Below, piece by piece: positions 25,403 through 34,208 of a DNA stretch of 50,941 bases. Numbering within the stretch: position 1 is the stretch's first letter; each line of letters begins with the position of its first letter. Source of the stretch: Gammaproteobacteria bacterium (GTDB lineage Bacteria; Pseudomonadota; Gammaproteobacteria; UBA4575); contig JAPOYL010000028.1 of NCBI GenBank assembly GCA_026706595.1, positions 1 to 50,941 of the forward strand. The letters are read 5' to 3'. The position numbers and the translations under genes were made by a program. The notes beneath the pieces were generated by a model. The model worked only from the letters and a program-made list of their open reading frames with translations. It made no database searches and was not told where the DNA came from.

Positions 25403-26098
25403 TCAGGACGTCTTCTGGCTGGAGAGGGCTGTAATCTCTTCTTTCGTAACCGCCGTATAGGGCGAGTTCCGGATCTGGTCGTGGACCTTCATCCTGTAGC
25501 GCACGAACTGGTCCACCTCGGTAAAGTGCATGAAGGGATTGCCTTCCAGCTCGTCCGCCAGGGTCGAGGTCGCTTGCTCTGCATAGTGATGGCCCGGGTA
25601 GATGACGATCGATTCGGGAAGTTCGTCTCGAAACCGTTTCAGCGTGGTGTGCATCTGCTCCGGATCGCCGCCGCGCAAATCGCAGCGCCCGCATCCGAAT
25701 ACAAAAAGCGTATCGCCCGTGACGAGATCATCGCCGATGCGGTAGCAGGCCGAGCCGGGAGTATGGCCTGGGGTGTGCAGGATCTCGATTTCGGTTTTCC
25801 CGATCTTGATACGGTCTCCTCCATGATGGAGACTCGGGCGGACGAGATCGGCGCCCCAGAAGGCCGCCTCGGATTTCAGCAGGTGCACTTCGGCATCGCA
25901 CTGGTCCAGCAGCTGGTCGATGCCGTTGATATGATCGTGGTGACTGTGGGTCAGCAGGATATCGGTAATGGTCACGCCCAGCTTGCGGGCACAGTTCAGG
26001 ACCTCGGGCACATCCCATGCCGGGTCGACCACGGCGGCACTTTTCGTGGCGTGATCGGTGAGCAGGTAGACGAAGTTCTCCATTGGTCCCAGCTCCAT
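25403..26098 (-). CDS. Metallo-beta-lactamase fold hydrolase, glyoxalase II-like
   Basis: The protein is 231 aa from ATG 26098. The zinc motif THSHHDH (His51, His53, Asp55, His56), the HTPGHTPGSACY block with the next His, GDTLFVFGCGRCD (bridging Asp) and YPGHHY are all present, so two metals should bind. These are the marks of the glyoxalase II/persulfide dioxygenase branch of thiolester-type hydrolases. An upstream GTG at 26233 in the same frame would overlap the divergent mug start and is less likely. Glutathione thioesters are the probable substrates; a persulfide dioxygenase role is possible in a sulfur oxidiser. Confidence 0.82.
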   Translation of the reverse strand: MELGPMENFVYLLTDHATKSAAVVDPAWDVPEVLNCARKLGVTITDILLTHSHHDHINGIDQLLDQCDAEVHLLKSEAAFWGADLVRPSLHHGGDRIKIGKTEIEILHTPGHTPGSACYRIGDDLVTGDTLFVFGCGRCDLRGGDPEQMHTTLKRFRDELPESIVIYPGHHYAEQATSTLADELEGNPFMHFTEVDQFVRYRMKVHDQIRNSPYTAVTKEEITALSSQKTS

Positions 26099-26225
26099 GG
26101 TGGCAATGGAATAATGGATCGGATCGGCAGGCACGGGCAAGATAGCGTTTACTTTTATACTCGGATCAGGGTATAGGGTATCGAATGCACTGCGATACCT
26201 CAATTCACAATCTTGCAGGCACCGT

Positions 26226-26768
26226 ATGGACACACTTCCCGACTACGTTGACCACGGACTGAAAGCGCTCTCCATCGGCCTCAATCCTTCCAGCATTTCG
26301 GTCGAGAAGGGCTTTTATTTTGCCAACCCGAGAAACCGGTTCTGGAGAGCACTGGATGCCAGTGGCCTGGTTCCGGAGAAGGTGGTACCCGGTGTGCCAT
26401 TCCAGGAAAGGCTCTTCCAGTTGCACCGGATCGGATTCACGGATGTGGTCAAGCGCCCCTCGCCATCGGCGAAGGCGTTGAGGGCTGCGGACTACAGGGA
26501 GTGGGCGCCGGAGCTTGAGAAAAAAATACTGGGATACGCGCCGGGTATCTGCTGGTTTCACGGCAAGATGGCTGCGAAAAACTTCTTCAGGTACACGGGA
26601 CATACCGATGTGGTGCTGGAGTGGGGTATGCAATCTGTCATCATCAGGCATTCCGCTGTATTTGTCAGCCCAAACCCGAGTCCTGCGAATGCCGCGTTCT
26701 CGCTACAGGACATCACCGGCTGGTACCGGGAGCTGGCAACCATCCTCCACGATATGGAACACGCCTGA
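26226..26768 (+). CDS. mug: G/U(T) mismatch-specific DNA glycosylase, Mug type
   Basis: The enzyme removes uracil and ethenocytosine from mispairs. The protein is 180 aa. Motif 1 is SIGLNPSSISVEKGFYFANP (16-35), with Asn as the catalytic-loop residue as in Mug, and motif 2 is VSPNPSPANAAFS near 155. FWRALDASGLVP follows the family pattern. This is the second non-Ung uracil glycosylase in the window (the first at 11572). It ends 9 nt before dsbB. Confidence 0.88.
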   Translation: MDTLPDYVDHGLKALSIGLNPSSISVEKGFYFANPRNRFWRALDASGLVPEKVVPGVPFQERLFQLHRIGFTDVVKRPSPSAKALRAADYREWAPELEKKILGYAPGICWFHGKMAAKNFFRYTGHTDVVLEWGMQSVIIRHSAVFVSPNPSPANAAFSLQDITGWYRELATILHDMEHA

Positions 26769-26777
26769 GACCCGGAT

Positions 26778-27266
26778 ATGTTCAGCTACCGAGCACTGAA
26801 TTCTTATGGATTGCTGGCATGCATCGCCTCGCTGCTGTTTGCAATCATCTACCTTGAAGGCACGTTATTTCTGGACCCCTGTCCCTTGTGCATTCTGGAC
26901 CGCCTCGTGCTGACAGCCCTAGGGCTCGTATTTGCCCTGGCCCTGATCTCCAGCCCCAAAACCTTCCTGTCAAGAATGTACGGAGCGCTGGCGATTGCAT
27001 TCAGTCTCGCTGGAGTTGGGCTTGCCGGGAGACACGTCTGGTTGCAGGGCCTGCCGGCAGATCAGGTGCCCGAATGCGGACCGGACCTGTATTTCATGCT
27101 TGAAACCCTGCCGATTCTTGAGGTCGCCAAGAAGACATTCACCGCCTCGGGCTCGTGCGCGGAAGTACAGTGGATCTTTGCGGGGCTCACCATCCCACAG
27201 CAGACACTGATCCTGTTCATCGGGTTGCTGGCGCTCTCGCTGGTCCTGACATTCAGGACCCGTTAA
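26778..27266 (+). CDS. dsbB: Disulfide bond formation protein DsbB
   Basis: DsbB reoxidises DsbA and passes electrons to quinone in the inner membrane. The protein is 162 aa with four membrane helices. The periplasmic Cys pairs are Cys35/Cys38 (DPCPLCILDR) and Cys100/Cys127 (VPECGPDL; SGSCAEVQW), complete for activity. No dsbA is beside it. It follows mug by 9 nt, so it may share its transcript. Confidence 0.92.
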   Translation: MFSYRALNSYGLLACIASLLFAIIYLEGTLFLDPCPLCILDRLVLTALGLVFALALISSPKTFLSRMYGALAIAFSLAGVGLAGRHVWLQGLPADQVPECGPDLYFMLETLPILEVAKKTFTASGSCAEVQWIFAGLTIPQQTLILFIGLLALSLVLTFRTR

Positions 27267-27338
27267 ACCGGCCAGACGGGCCAGACCATATCCCTTGGTA
27301 GTGTTTCATCTGGAAATGGAACAAGGTACATTTGGGCA

Positions 27339-28493
27339 ATGAGTACAGCAAAAAAACTGGAGCCGGCGTCTCGCTGGACACCGCCGGCCACCCGCTTCGT
27401 GGAACTGCACGGCGATTACGGCACGACCGACTTCCACATGCACCGTGGCGGGACCCTGCCCGAGGTGGTGGTGGCCTATGAATCCTGGGGCAAGCTCTCG
27501 GAGATGCGGGACAATGCCGTGCTTGTCTTTACCGGCCTCTCACCCACCGCGCATGCCTGCTCGTCCGACGAAGATCCTTCGCCTGGCTGGTGGGAGTACA
27601 TGATCGGACCGGGCAAGCCGATCGACACCGACCGCTTTTTCGTGGTGTGCATCAATTCCCTGGGAGGCTGCTTCGGTACCACAGGCCCGGGTTCGGCCAA
27701 TCCCGGAACCGGCAGGCCATACGGCCTGGATTTCCCGGACCTCTCGATCGAGGACATTGCCAAAGCCGGCCATCATGCCATCCAGGAACTGGAGGTCGAT
27801 CATCTTTGCGCGGTAGTGGGATCCTCCATGGGAGGCATGACCTCGCTTGCCTATGCGCTGCAGTATCCCGATGAAGTGGGCAATCTTGTGACGATCTCCT
27901 CGGCCTGCCGGTCCTTGCCGCTGGCCATCGCCATGCGTTCCATACAGCGTGAAATCGTGCGCTGTGATCCCGCCTGGGAAGGCGGCCATTACCAGCCTGA
28001 CAAGGAACCCAAGGACGGCATGGTCCTGGCCAGGAAGATCGGCCTGGTGTCCTACCGCGCGGGGGAAGAGTGGAACCAGCGTTTCAACCGTGCGCGGGTG
28101 GAATCCGGTCGCAAGGACAAGAACAGGTTCGGCATCGAGTTTGAAGTTGAATCTTATCTCGACTACAACGCCCACAAATTTGTGGACGCCTTCGATGCCA
28201 ACAGCTACCTGTACCTGTCCAGGGCCATGGACTGGTTTGATGTCGCCGACCATGGGGGATCGGTGAATGCAGGGCTCGCCAAGATCCATTCCATCCGGAC
28301 GCTGGTCGTCGGGGTCGAGACGGATATTCTCTTCCCGATCAAGCAGCAAGAAGAGATCTACAACGGAATCAACAAGGCCGGGTGCGACATCAGGTTCGTG
28401 CGTCTGCCCTCCATTCAGGGGCACGACTCGTTCCTGATCGACGAAGCAAACTTCGCGCCTGTACTGAGGGAATTCTTTACCGGGATCGGCTAG
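27339..28493 (+). CDS. metX: MetX-family acyltransferase; serine or homoserine O-succinyltransferase
   Basis: The protein is 384 aa, an alpha/beta hydrolase that transfers an acyl group from acyl-CoA to the hydroxyl of an amino acid. Triad: Ser163 ([11 protein letters not shown]), Asp329 ([10 protein letters not shown]), His362 (QGHDSFL). The blocks [32 protein letters not shown] and the [14 protein letters not shown] stretch (291-304) resemble, from memory, the Xanthomonas branch shown to be serine O-succinyltransferase rather than homoserine acetyltransferase. The product may therefore feed cysteine rather than methionine synthesis. No met or cys gene is adjacent to settle it. Its TAG stop overlaps that of convergent gltA by 2 nt. 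Confidence 0.85.
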   Translation: MSTAKKLEPASRWTPPATRFVELHGDYGTTDFHMHRGGTLPEVVVAYESWGKLSEMRDNAVLVFTGLSPTAHACSSDEDPSPGWWEYMIGPGKPIDTDRFFVVCINSLGGCFGTTGPGSANPGTGRPYGLDFPDLSIEDIAKAGHHAIQELEVDHLCAVVGSSMGGMTSLAYALQYPDEVGNLVTISSACRSLPLAIAMRSIQREIVRCDPAWEGGHYQPDKEPKDGMVLARKIGLVSYRAGEEWNQRFNRARVESGRKDKNRFGIEFEVESYLDYNAHKFVDAFDANSYLYLSRAMDWFDVADHGGSVNAGLAKIHSIRTLVVGVETDILFPIKQQEEIYNGINKAGCDIRFVRLPSIQGHDSFLIDEANFAPVLREFFTGIG

Positions 28494-29800
28494 TCGTCGC
28501 GCTCGTCGATGTGCACGTAGTCGCGCTGGTCCTCGCCTGTATACAGCTGGCGCGGACGGCCGATGCGGGCCTGCGGGTCGCTCATGTGTTCTTTCCAGTG
28601 GGAAATCCAGCCGACCGTGCGTGCTAGGGCAAAGATCACGGTGAACATATTCAGCGGGATCCCCATCGCACGCAAAATGATCCCGGAGTAGAAGTCCACA
28701 TTCGGGTACAGCTTGCGCTGAATGAAGTAATCGTCCTCCAGGGCAATGCGCTCGAGTTCCATGGCGGTATCGAACAGCGGCCGATTGGGATTGTCCTCGC
28801 CGAGTTCGCTCAACAGCTGGTGACAGACTTCCCGGATGATCTTCGCGCGCGGGTCATAGTTCTTGTAGACCCGGTGGCCGAATCCCATCAGCCGGAACCT
28901 GGAGTTCTTGTCCTTGGCCCGTTCGATGTAGTAATTGACGTCCTTGCCGGACTGCACAATGTCTTCAAGCATGTTGATGACGGCCTCATTCGCCCCGCCG
29001 TGGGCAGGACCCCACAGCGAACTGATGCCAGCAGATAAGGCGGCATAGGGATTGGCTCCCGAACTGCCGGCCAGTCGTACGGTGGAGGTGGAGGCATTCT
29101 GCTCGTGGTCGGCATGCAATATGAGTATCAGGTCCATGGCCCGCACGAACGAGGGGCCCGGACGGTAACCCATGGAGGGCACCCCGAACATCATGTACAG
29201 GAAGTTCGACACATAATCCAGGCGGTTGTCCGGGTATATGAAGGGTTGGCCCACCGTGTACTTGTAGACCCAGGCGGCCATGGTCGGTACCTTGGCAATC
29301 AGGCGGTAGGCGGCCGTTTCCCTAGACGTGGCATCGTGCACATCGATCTGGTCATGGTAGAAGGCGGACATCGCGCCCACCGTGGCCACCATCATGGCCA
29401 TCGGGTGCGAGTTGTTGTGAAAACCCAGGTAGAAGCGGCGCATCTTCTCATCGAGCAGGGTATGCATCTTCAGCCGCTCCTCAAAGGCTTCGAAGGTGTC
29501 CTTGTTCGGGAGCTCGCCGTGCAGCAGCAGGTAGCAGACCTCCAGGAAGGAACTGTGCTCGGCCAGCTGTTCGATCGGATAGCCCCGGTAACGCAGCAGG
29601 CCCTGTTCGCCGTCGATGAAAGTGATGCGGCTGTCACAGCTGGCCGTGGAAACAAAGCCTGGGTCATAGGTGAAATATCCCAGGCCCTTGTACAGTTTCC
29701 CAATATCGATGGTGCGGGGGCCGTTGGTGCCCTCCAGCACGGGCAATTCGACCGCCTTTCCGGTCGTGTTGTCGGTTACCGTGACGGTGCGCTCTGCCAT
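28490..29800 (-). CDS. gltA: Citrate synthase
   Basis: Citrate synthase joins oxaloacetate and acetyl-CoA at the entry of the TCA cycle. The protein is 436 aa, the large hexameric, NADH-controlled type of Gram-negative bacteria, with the N-terminal beta-domain (about 1-50). Motifs: [18 protein letters not shown] (first catalytic His), [11 protein letters not shown], and [15 protein letters not shown]. Catalytic His and the later Asp ([10 protein letters not shown]) are present. A plain monocistronic gene with 246 bp to mobB upstream. Confidence 0.97.
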   Translation of the reverse strand: MAERTVTVTDNTTGKAVELPVLEGTNGPRTIDIGKLYKGLGYFTYDPGFVSTASCDSRITFIDGEQGLLRYRGYPIEQLAEHSSFLEVCYLLLHGELPNKDTFEAFEERLKMHTLLDEKMRRFYLGFHNNSHPMAMMVATVGAMSAFYHDQIDVHDATSRETAAYRLIAKVPTMAAWVYKYTVGQPFIYPDNRLDYVSNFLYMMFGVPSMGYRPGPSFVRAMDLILILHADHEQNASTSTVRLAGSSGANPYAALSAGISSLWGPAHGGANEAVINMLEDIVQSGKDVNYYIERAKDKNSRFRLMGFGHRVYKNYDPRAKIIREVCHQLLSELGEDNPNRPLFDTAMELERIALEDDYFIQRKLYPNVDFYSGIILRAMGIPLNMFTVIFALARTVGWISHWKEHMSDPQARIGRPRQLYTGEDQRDYVHIDERDD

Positions 29801-30046
29801 GAGAGGTCAATTCCTTGTGGTTATACGAAAAGTGTTTGTGTGCAAGCCATTCACGAGCGACAGGGACGGCCTCTGTCTTCCTGCGAGAAAATTCAGCGTG
29901 GACCCGGCACTACACGAACAGACTGGCTTCAATCGTCTGAACGCCTTTTGCCAAACAAGATGTCGTTATGGCGCTTCGCTGTTACAGCAAGCAACGTTCT
30001 GTTCTTATAAACGCTAATTATAGCATTTATAACGGCTCGGAGAGAG

Positions 30047-30595
30047 TCAGATTTCGGCTTTATTTGTCCGGCGCGAGATGAACTGCCCGATAAAGTCCGC
30101 GACCTGTGCCGGGTCATTCAGGGCCAGCAGCGGAAGAGAAGCCTTCACTTTTTCCGGCTGATCGGTCGCGATGGCAATGACATGGCGGTCTGTTGCGGCA
30201 ATCAGGGGTTTTCCGAGAGCCGGGCGGTGAACCTCGATTTTGTGAACGGGCGCGGACTTGAAACCTTCCACGATAACGAAATCGATGCAGCCCGCATCGA
30301 TACGTTCAAGCGCTCCCTGAAGCGTGAGTTCCGTCTCGTCCGGAGCAATCTCGTGCATGAGGGCCCAGCGTTTTTGTGAAGAGATCAGGACTTGCCGGGC
30401 GCCGGCTTTGCGGACCCTGAAGCTGTCCTTGTCCGGATGATCGACATCGAAAGAGTGATGGGCGTGCTTGATGACCGCAACGTTCAGCTTGCGCGCACAG
30501 AGTATGGGCAGGAGTCTCTCGAGCAGCGTGGTCTTGCCGGAACCGCTGTAGGCGCACAGCCCGATGACCGGTTTTGCAAATTCGATGGCATCCAT
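30047..30595 (-). CDS. mobB: Molybdopterin-guanine dinucleotide synthesis adapter MobB
   Basis: MobB binds GTP and assists MobA in attaching GMP to molybdopterin. The protein is 182 aa. The P-loop is AYSGSGKTTLLERL (about 15-28), followed by VAVIKHAHHSFDVDHPDKDS and FVIVEGFKSAPVHKIEV, both typical. The gene starts 5 nt after mobA's stop and is co-transcribed. Together they supply bis-MGD cofactor for DMSO reductase-family enzymes. Confidence 0.93.
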   Translation of the reverse strand: MDAIEFAKPVIGLCAYSGSGKTTLLERLLPILCARKLNVAVIKHAHHSFDVDHPDKDSFRVRKAGARQVLISSQKRWALMHEIAPDETELTLQGALERIDAGCIDFVIVEGFKSAPVHKIEVHRPALGKPLIAATDRHVIAIATDQPEKVKASLPLLALNDPAQVADFIGQFISRRTNKAEI

Positions 30596-30600
30596 GACGG

Positions 30601-31200
30601 TTACCGGTCCTTCAGGTACGGGGAGAGCGCATCCAGGTCCTGCGGCCTGTTGGCGTTTTGAAAGCAGTGCTTCTTGTCGCTGAAGTCGGCCTCGGTGAAC
30701 CTGTGGTTGCGGTACCAGTGTTCGATCTTGCGGTCTTCACCCCCGAGGTACGCCAGCAGGCTGTCCCGCAGCCTGCAGTCGATCAGGGCACAGACCGGTT
30801 GCAACCGGTCCCCGTCATGCGCCACGCATATCTCGGCATCCTGCTCGAGCAGGACCGCATACAGGCGGGCCACCACATCCGCCGGCAGCAGCGGCCCATC
30901 GCAGGGGCAGGTGAAGAGGTAGTCGGTGGAGACCTGATTCATGGCCGCCGCCATGCCGGCAAGCGGGCCCTGGAAGCCGGCAAGTTCATCGGTCACCAGC
31001 GGATGCCCGAATTTGCGGTATTCGCTGTGGTTGCGGTTCGCGTTGATCATGATTTCCGAGACCTGCGGGCGAAGCGCATGGATGACGTACGCGATCATGG
31101 GCTGGTGATTGATCTCGACGAGTCCTTTGTCCTGGCCTCCCATGCGGGTTGCGCGACCGCCTGCGAGGATCAGGCCTGTAATTCTCTGTTTGCACTCCAC
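30601..31200 (-). CDS. mobA: Molybdenum cofactor guanylyltransferase
   Basis: MobA transfers GMP from GTP to Mo-molybdopterin. I take a GTG start at 31200, giving 199 aa (MECKQRITGLILAGG); the frame remains open to 31419 but the extra part covers an AT-rich region that looks like the promoter. The nucleotide-binding motif is LAGGRATRMGGQDKGLV (about 12-28), followed by FQGPLAGMAAA and TCPCDGPLL with the Mg-binding Asp. Operon with mobB. Confidence 0.9.
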   Translation of the reverse strand: MECKQRITGLILAGGRATRMGGQDKGLVEINHQPMIAYVIHALRPQVSEIMINANRNHSEYRKFGHPLVTDELAGFQGPLAGMAAAMNQVSTDYLFTCPCDGPLLPADVVARLYAVLLEQDAEICVAHDGDRLQPVCALIDCRLRDSLLAYLGGEDRKIEHWYRNHRFTEADFSDKKHCFQNANRPQDLDALSPYLKDR

Positions 31201-31418
31201 CGTATACCCTGTACCTTGAAGAATCCCATGAAACCTTTCATGAAATACAAATATAATATCAGAGGGTGTGATCATCATGACTGGCTTCTGCAATGGATGG
31301 ACGCCATCTCGGGGCCGCACTGCATGAGAGGGCAACGGCCCATGGAAGGAAGCGCAGGCTCCACTGACAGGGGCTGTCTTCAACGGCCTGCAGAATCCAT
31401 ACAACCGAGGAGAATGCA

Positions 31419-31736
31419 ATGAATGATCCGGTCAGCCATCAGGACCGTCTGGAAATCGAAGCCGCCGTATATCGCAGGCTGGTCGAGCACCTGCGCAGAA
31501 AAACCGAAGTGCAGAACATCGATCTGATGAATCTGGCAGATTTCTGCCGCAATTGCCTCTCGAAATGGTACGTGGCGGCAGCCCAGGAAAAAGGCATTGA
31601 GATCGACTACGAGCAGGCACGGGAAACGGTCTACGGAATCCCTTACGCTGAATGGAAATCACGTTACCAGAAAGAAGCGAGCGCCGAGCAGAAGAGGACA
31701 TTTGCCGAGGGCCAGGCACGGCGTGAGAAGAACTGA
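31419..31736 (+). CDS. DUF1244 family protein
   Basis: The protein is 105 aa and cytoplasmic. The conserved pattern AAVYRRLVEHLRRKTEVQNI and FCRNCLSKWYVAAA..IDYEQARETVYGIPYAEWK is that of the DUF1244 family, common in proteobacteria and without a known role. The C-terminal tail is highly charged. A good GAGGAG ribosome site precedes the ATG. It is divergent from mobA and 26 nt before the MoeB-like gene. Confidence 0.85.
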   Translation: MNDPVSHQDRLEIEAAVYRRLVEHLRRKTEVQNIDLMNLADFCRNCLSKWYVAAAQEKGIEIDYEQARETVYGIPYAEWKSRYQKEASAEQKRTFAEGQARREKN

Positions 31737-31762
31737 CGCAGCATCGCTGTACTAGGGCTGCT

Positions 31763-32539
31763 GTGGACGAGGAGGTCAAAACCCCGGAGCTGAGCGATCA
31801 AGAGCTGCTGCGTTACAGCCGGCAGATCATGCTGCCTCAAATCGATATTGCAGGTCAGCAGAAATTGCTCGCCTCGCGTGTGCTGTTGTTCGGGGTCGGC
31901 GGTATCGGTTCTCCAGCAGCTATGTATCTCGTCTCCAGTGGGGTAGGTAGCCTGACGCTGGTCGACCCGGATAGGGTCGATGCATCCAACCTGCAAAGAC
32001 AGATCATATATTGCAGCGACAATGTGGGTGATGAGAAGGTCGAAGCAGCCAACCAGACCCTGACATCACTGAATGCGCAGACCACGGTGCGCACGATCAA
32101 TGCGGCATTGACTGGAACCAAGCTCAGGCAGGAGGTTGCCAAGGCGGACCTCGTGCTGGATGCAACAGACAATTTCGCGGCACGCTTTGCCATCAATGAA
32201 GCTTGCGTGAACACCAGCACGCCTTTGGTAGTGGGTGCTGCCATCCGCTTCGAAGGTCAGGTGATGGTGTTTACCATGCGTGAAACCAGCGCCTGCTACG
32301 GCTGCCTGTATCCTGATCAAGGAGAACTTGAGGAAAGCTGCGCACAGACCGGCATCCTGGGTTCGGTGGCCGGGTTGATCGGGTGTATCCAGGCGACCGA
32401 GGCGGTCAAGCTGTTGTTGGATACGGGCAGAACGCTTGCGGACAGGATACTGCTTGTAGATGCACTGAACATGGAATGGCACAGCGTGAAAATAAACAAG
32501 GATCCCCAATGCTCAACGTGCGCGGCCCAAGGCCACTGA
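31763..32539 (+). CDS. moeB: MoeB/ThiF-type E1-like adenylyltransferase
   Basis: These enzymes adenylate the C-terminal Gly of MoaD or ThiS so that sulfur can be loaded. The protein is 258 aa with a GTG start. The nucleotide site is FGVGGIGSPAAMYLVSSGVG; R at QRQIIY and D at LVLDATDNFAARF follow. Two CxxC pairs for zinc (CYGC; CSTC) and the Cys in ELEESCAQTGILG are present. The rhodanese domain of MOCS3-like forms is absent. The presence of mobAB and moaA in the window favours MoeB, but ThiF cannot be excluded. Confidence 0.85.
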   Translation: MDEEVKTPELSDQELLRYSRQIMLPQIDIAGQQKLLASRVLLFGVGGIGSPAAMYLVSSGVGSLTLVDPDRVDASNLQRQIIYCSDNVGDEKVEAANQTLTSLNAQTTVRTINAALTGTKLRQEVAKADLVLDATDNFAARFAINEACVNTSTPLVVGAAIRFEGQVMVFTMRETSACYGCLYPDQGELEESCAQTGILGSVAGLIGCIQATEAVKLLLDTGRTLADRILLVDALNMEWHSVKINKDPQCSTCAAQGH

Positions 32540-32606
32540 CGCTGAGCGAGCCGCCGGCCCCTCGCGGGCAGCGGCGATCCGGATTGCAGTAGGAGGGAAG
32601 ACCGAA

Positions 32607-32963
32607 ATGAGCGAGCAACTCCTGGATGATCTGAAACGGGAGCTTCGGGAATTTGCAAAGGCACGGGACTGGGAACAGTTCCACAGCCCCAAGAACCTCT
32701 CGATGGCGTTATCAGTTGAAGCTGCTGAACTGGTGGAGCATTTCCAGTGGATGACAGAAGAGCAAAGTGCGCAACTGGACCCTGAAAAGCATGCCGCGGT
32801 GGCCCTTGAAATGGCTGATATCTTTATTTTTCTGCTTCGCCTGGCTGACCGGCTGGACGTAAACTTGGTGGAGGCTACCCGCCAAAAGGTAGCCTTGAAC
32901 CACCAGCGTTACCCTGAGGACAAGGTGAGAGGAAGTTCAAAGAAATATAGTGAATATAAGTAG
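32607..32963 (+). CDS. MazG-like nucleotide pyrophosphohydrolase
   Basis: The protein is 118 aa, a single MazG-type helical domain. The metal-binding pattern SVEAAELVEHFQWM (about 36-49) and ALEMADIFIFLLRLAD (about 66-81) give the ExxE...ExxD set. Members hydrolyse dCTP, dUTP or noncanonical NTPs; the substrate is unknown here. The ribosome site AGGAGGGAAG is strong. It stands alone between the MoeB-like and TraB genes. Confidence 0.9.
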   Translation: MSEQLLDDLKRELREFAKARDWEQFHSPKNLSMALSVEAAELVEHFQWMTEEQSAQLDPEKHAAVALEMADIFIFLLRLADRLDVNLVEATRQKVALNHQRYPEDKVRGSSKKYSEYK

Positions 32964-33026
32964 TTACCTTGTCCTGTTCTACTTGTTCAGCATGTTATTT
33001 TCTGTAGTTTCAGAGGCCTGTGGAGC

Positions 33027-34208
33027 ATGAGTGAACCGCTACAATCCCTGCAGGTTGGTACAAGCAGGGTTACCCTGCTGGGCACAGCACATGTCTCGCG
33101 GGCGAGCGCTGAAGCTGTCCGTCAAATGATCCGCTCAAAGGAATTCGACGTCATCTGCATCGAGTTGTGCCAGAGCCGGCGCAAATCACTTATGCATCCC
33201 GAACAGTTGGCCGAAATGGACCTGTTTGCGGTGATCCGCCAGGGCCGGGCCAACCTGGTAACGGCGCATCTGGCCCTGGGTGCCTACCAGCAAAGAATGG
33301 CGGAGCAACTGGGGGTGGAACTGGGTCTGGAAATGAAGGCTGCGATCGAGGAAGCCTCTGCACTCGGGCTACCGGTTGTGCTGATTGACCGTGAAGTCGG
33401 GATCACGCTCAATCGGGTTTACCGGAACATGTCGTTCTGGAAGCGCATTTACCTGATAGCCGGATTGTTTGTTGGTGCACTCACACACCAGAAAGTATCG
33501 GAAGAGGAAATCGAGCAGTTAAAGAGCGGAGATGTCCTTGAGATTGCGTTCACGCAGTTTGCAGAACAAACCCGGGAACTGTCTGTTCCTCTAATCGATG
33601 AGCGTGACCAGTACATGGCGGCAAAGATCCTTCAGGCACTTGGAGTGCACGAAGGCAAAAGCATGCTTGCCGTCGTGGGGGCCGGCCACCTGAAGGGCAT
33701 GACGAGATATCTGGAAGACAAGGACCTAGATGCGTCTGAGCTCATCCGGGAGCTGGATGCAGTTCCTCCAAAAAGATCCTGGCCCAAGTTCATCCCGTGG
33801 ATCATCGTTATCTTGATCGTGATCGGGTTTTACTTCGGTTTCCGGGAAAGCCCGGAACTGGGCTGGAAGCTTGTCTGGCAGTGGGTCGTCATCAACGGCA
33901 GCCTGTCTGCACTGGGCGCAGCCATTGCCGGTGCTCACCCGGTGACAGTAGGTACGGCCTTTGTAGCTGCACCGATCACATCCCTGAATCCCACGATTGG
34001 TGCTGGCATGGTCACGGCTGCAGTCGAGGTGATCGTTCGCAAGCCCACGGTCAGGGACTTTCGGGAACTGCGCAAGGACACTGCGACCTTTCCGGGCTGG
34101 CGCAAGAACGCCGTCGCCAAGACGCTGCTGGTATTCATGCTGAGTACCCTGGGTTCTGCGATCGGGACGTATGTGGCAGGTTTCAGGATTTTTGGACAGT
34201 TGCTCTGA
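33027..34208 (+). CDS. TraB/PrgY family membrane protein
   Basis: The protein is 393 aa. The N-terminal half is a TraB domain with LLGTAHVSRASAEAV (17-31), Glu/Arg in IELCQSRRKSL, LIDERDQY and VVGAGHLKGM, shared with the Tiki/TraB metalloprotease superfamily. The C-terminal 140 residues hold three or four membrane helices (FIPWIIVILIVIGFYFGF and after). PrgY limits pheromone activity in enterococci, and animal homologues cleave Wnt; the bacterial role is unknown. Convergent with prc, with 0 nt between their ends. Confidence 0.85.
   Translation: MSEPLQSLQVGTSRVTLLGTAHVSRASAEAVRQMIRSKEFDVICIELCQSRRKSLMHPEQLAEMDLFAVIRQGRANLVTAHLALGAYQQRMAEQLGVELGLEMKAAIEEASALGLPVVLIDREVGITLNRVYRNMSFWKRIYLIAGLFVGALTHQKVSEEEIEQLKSGDVLEIAFTQFAEQTRELSVPLIDERDQYMAAKILQALGVHEGKSMLAVVGAGHLKGMTRYLEDKDLDASELIRELDAVPPKRSWPKFIPWIIVILIVIGFYFGFRESPELGWKLVWQWVVINGSLSALGAAIAGAHPVTVGTAFVAAPITSLNPTIGAGMVTAAVEVIVRKPTVRDFRELRKDTATFPGWRKNAVAKTLLVFMLSTLGSAIGTYVAGFRIFGQLL

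Noticed and set aside
29105-30010. 301-codon open frame opposite gltA
   Set aside because: Shadow frame rich in His, Gly and Arg; gltA is certain on the other strand.
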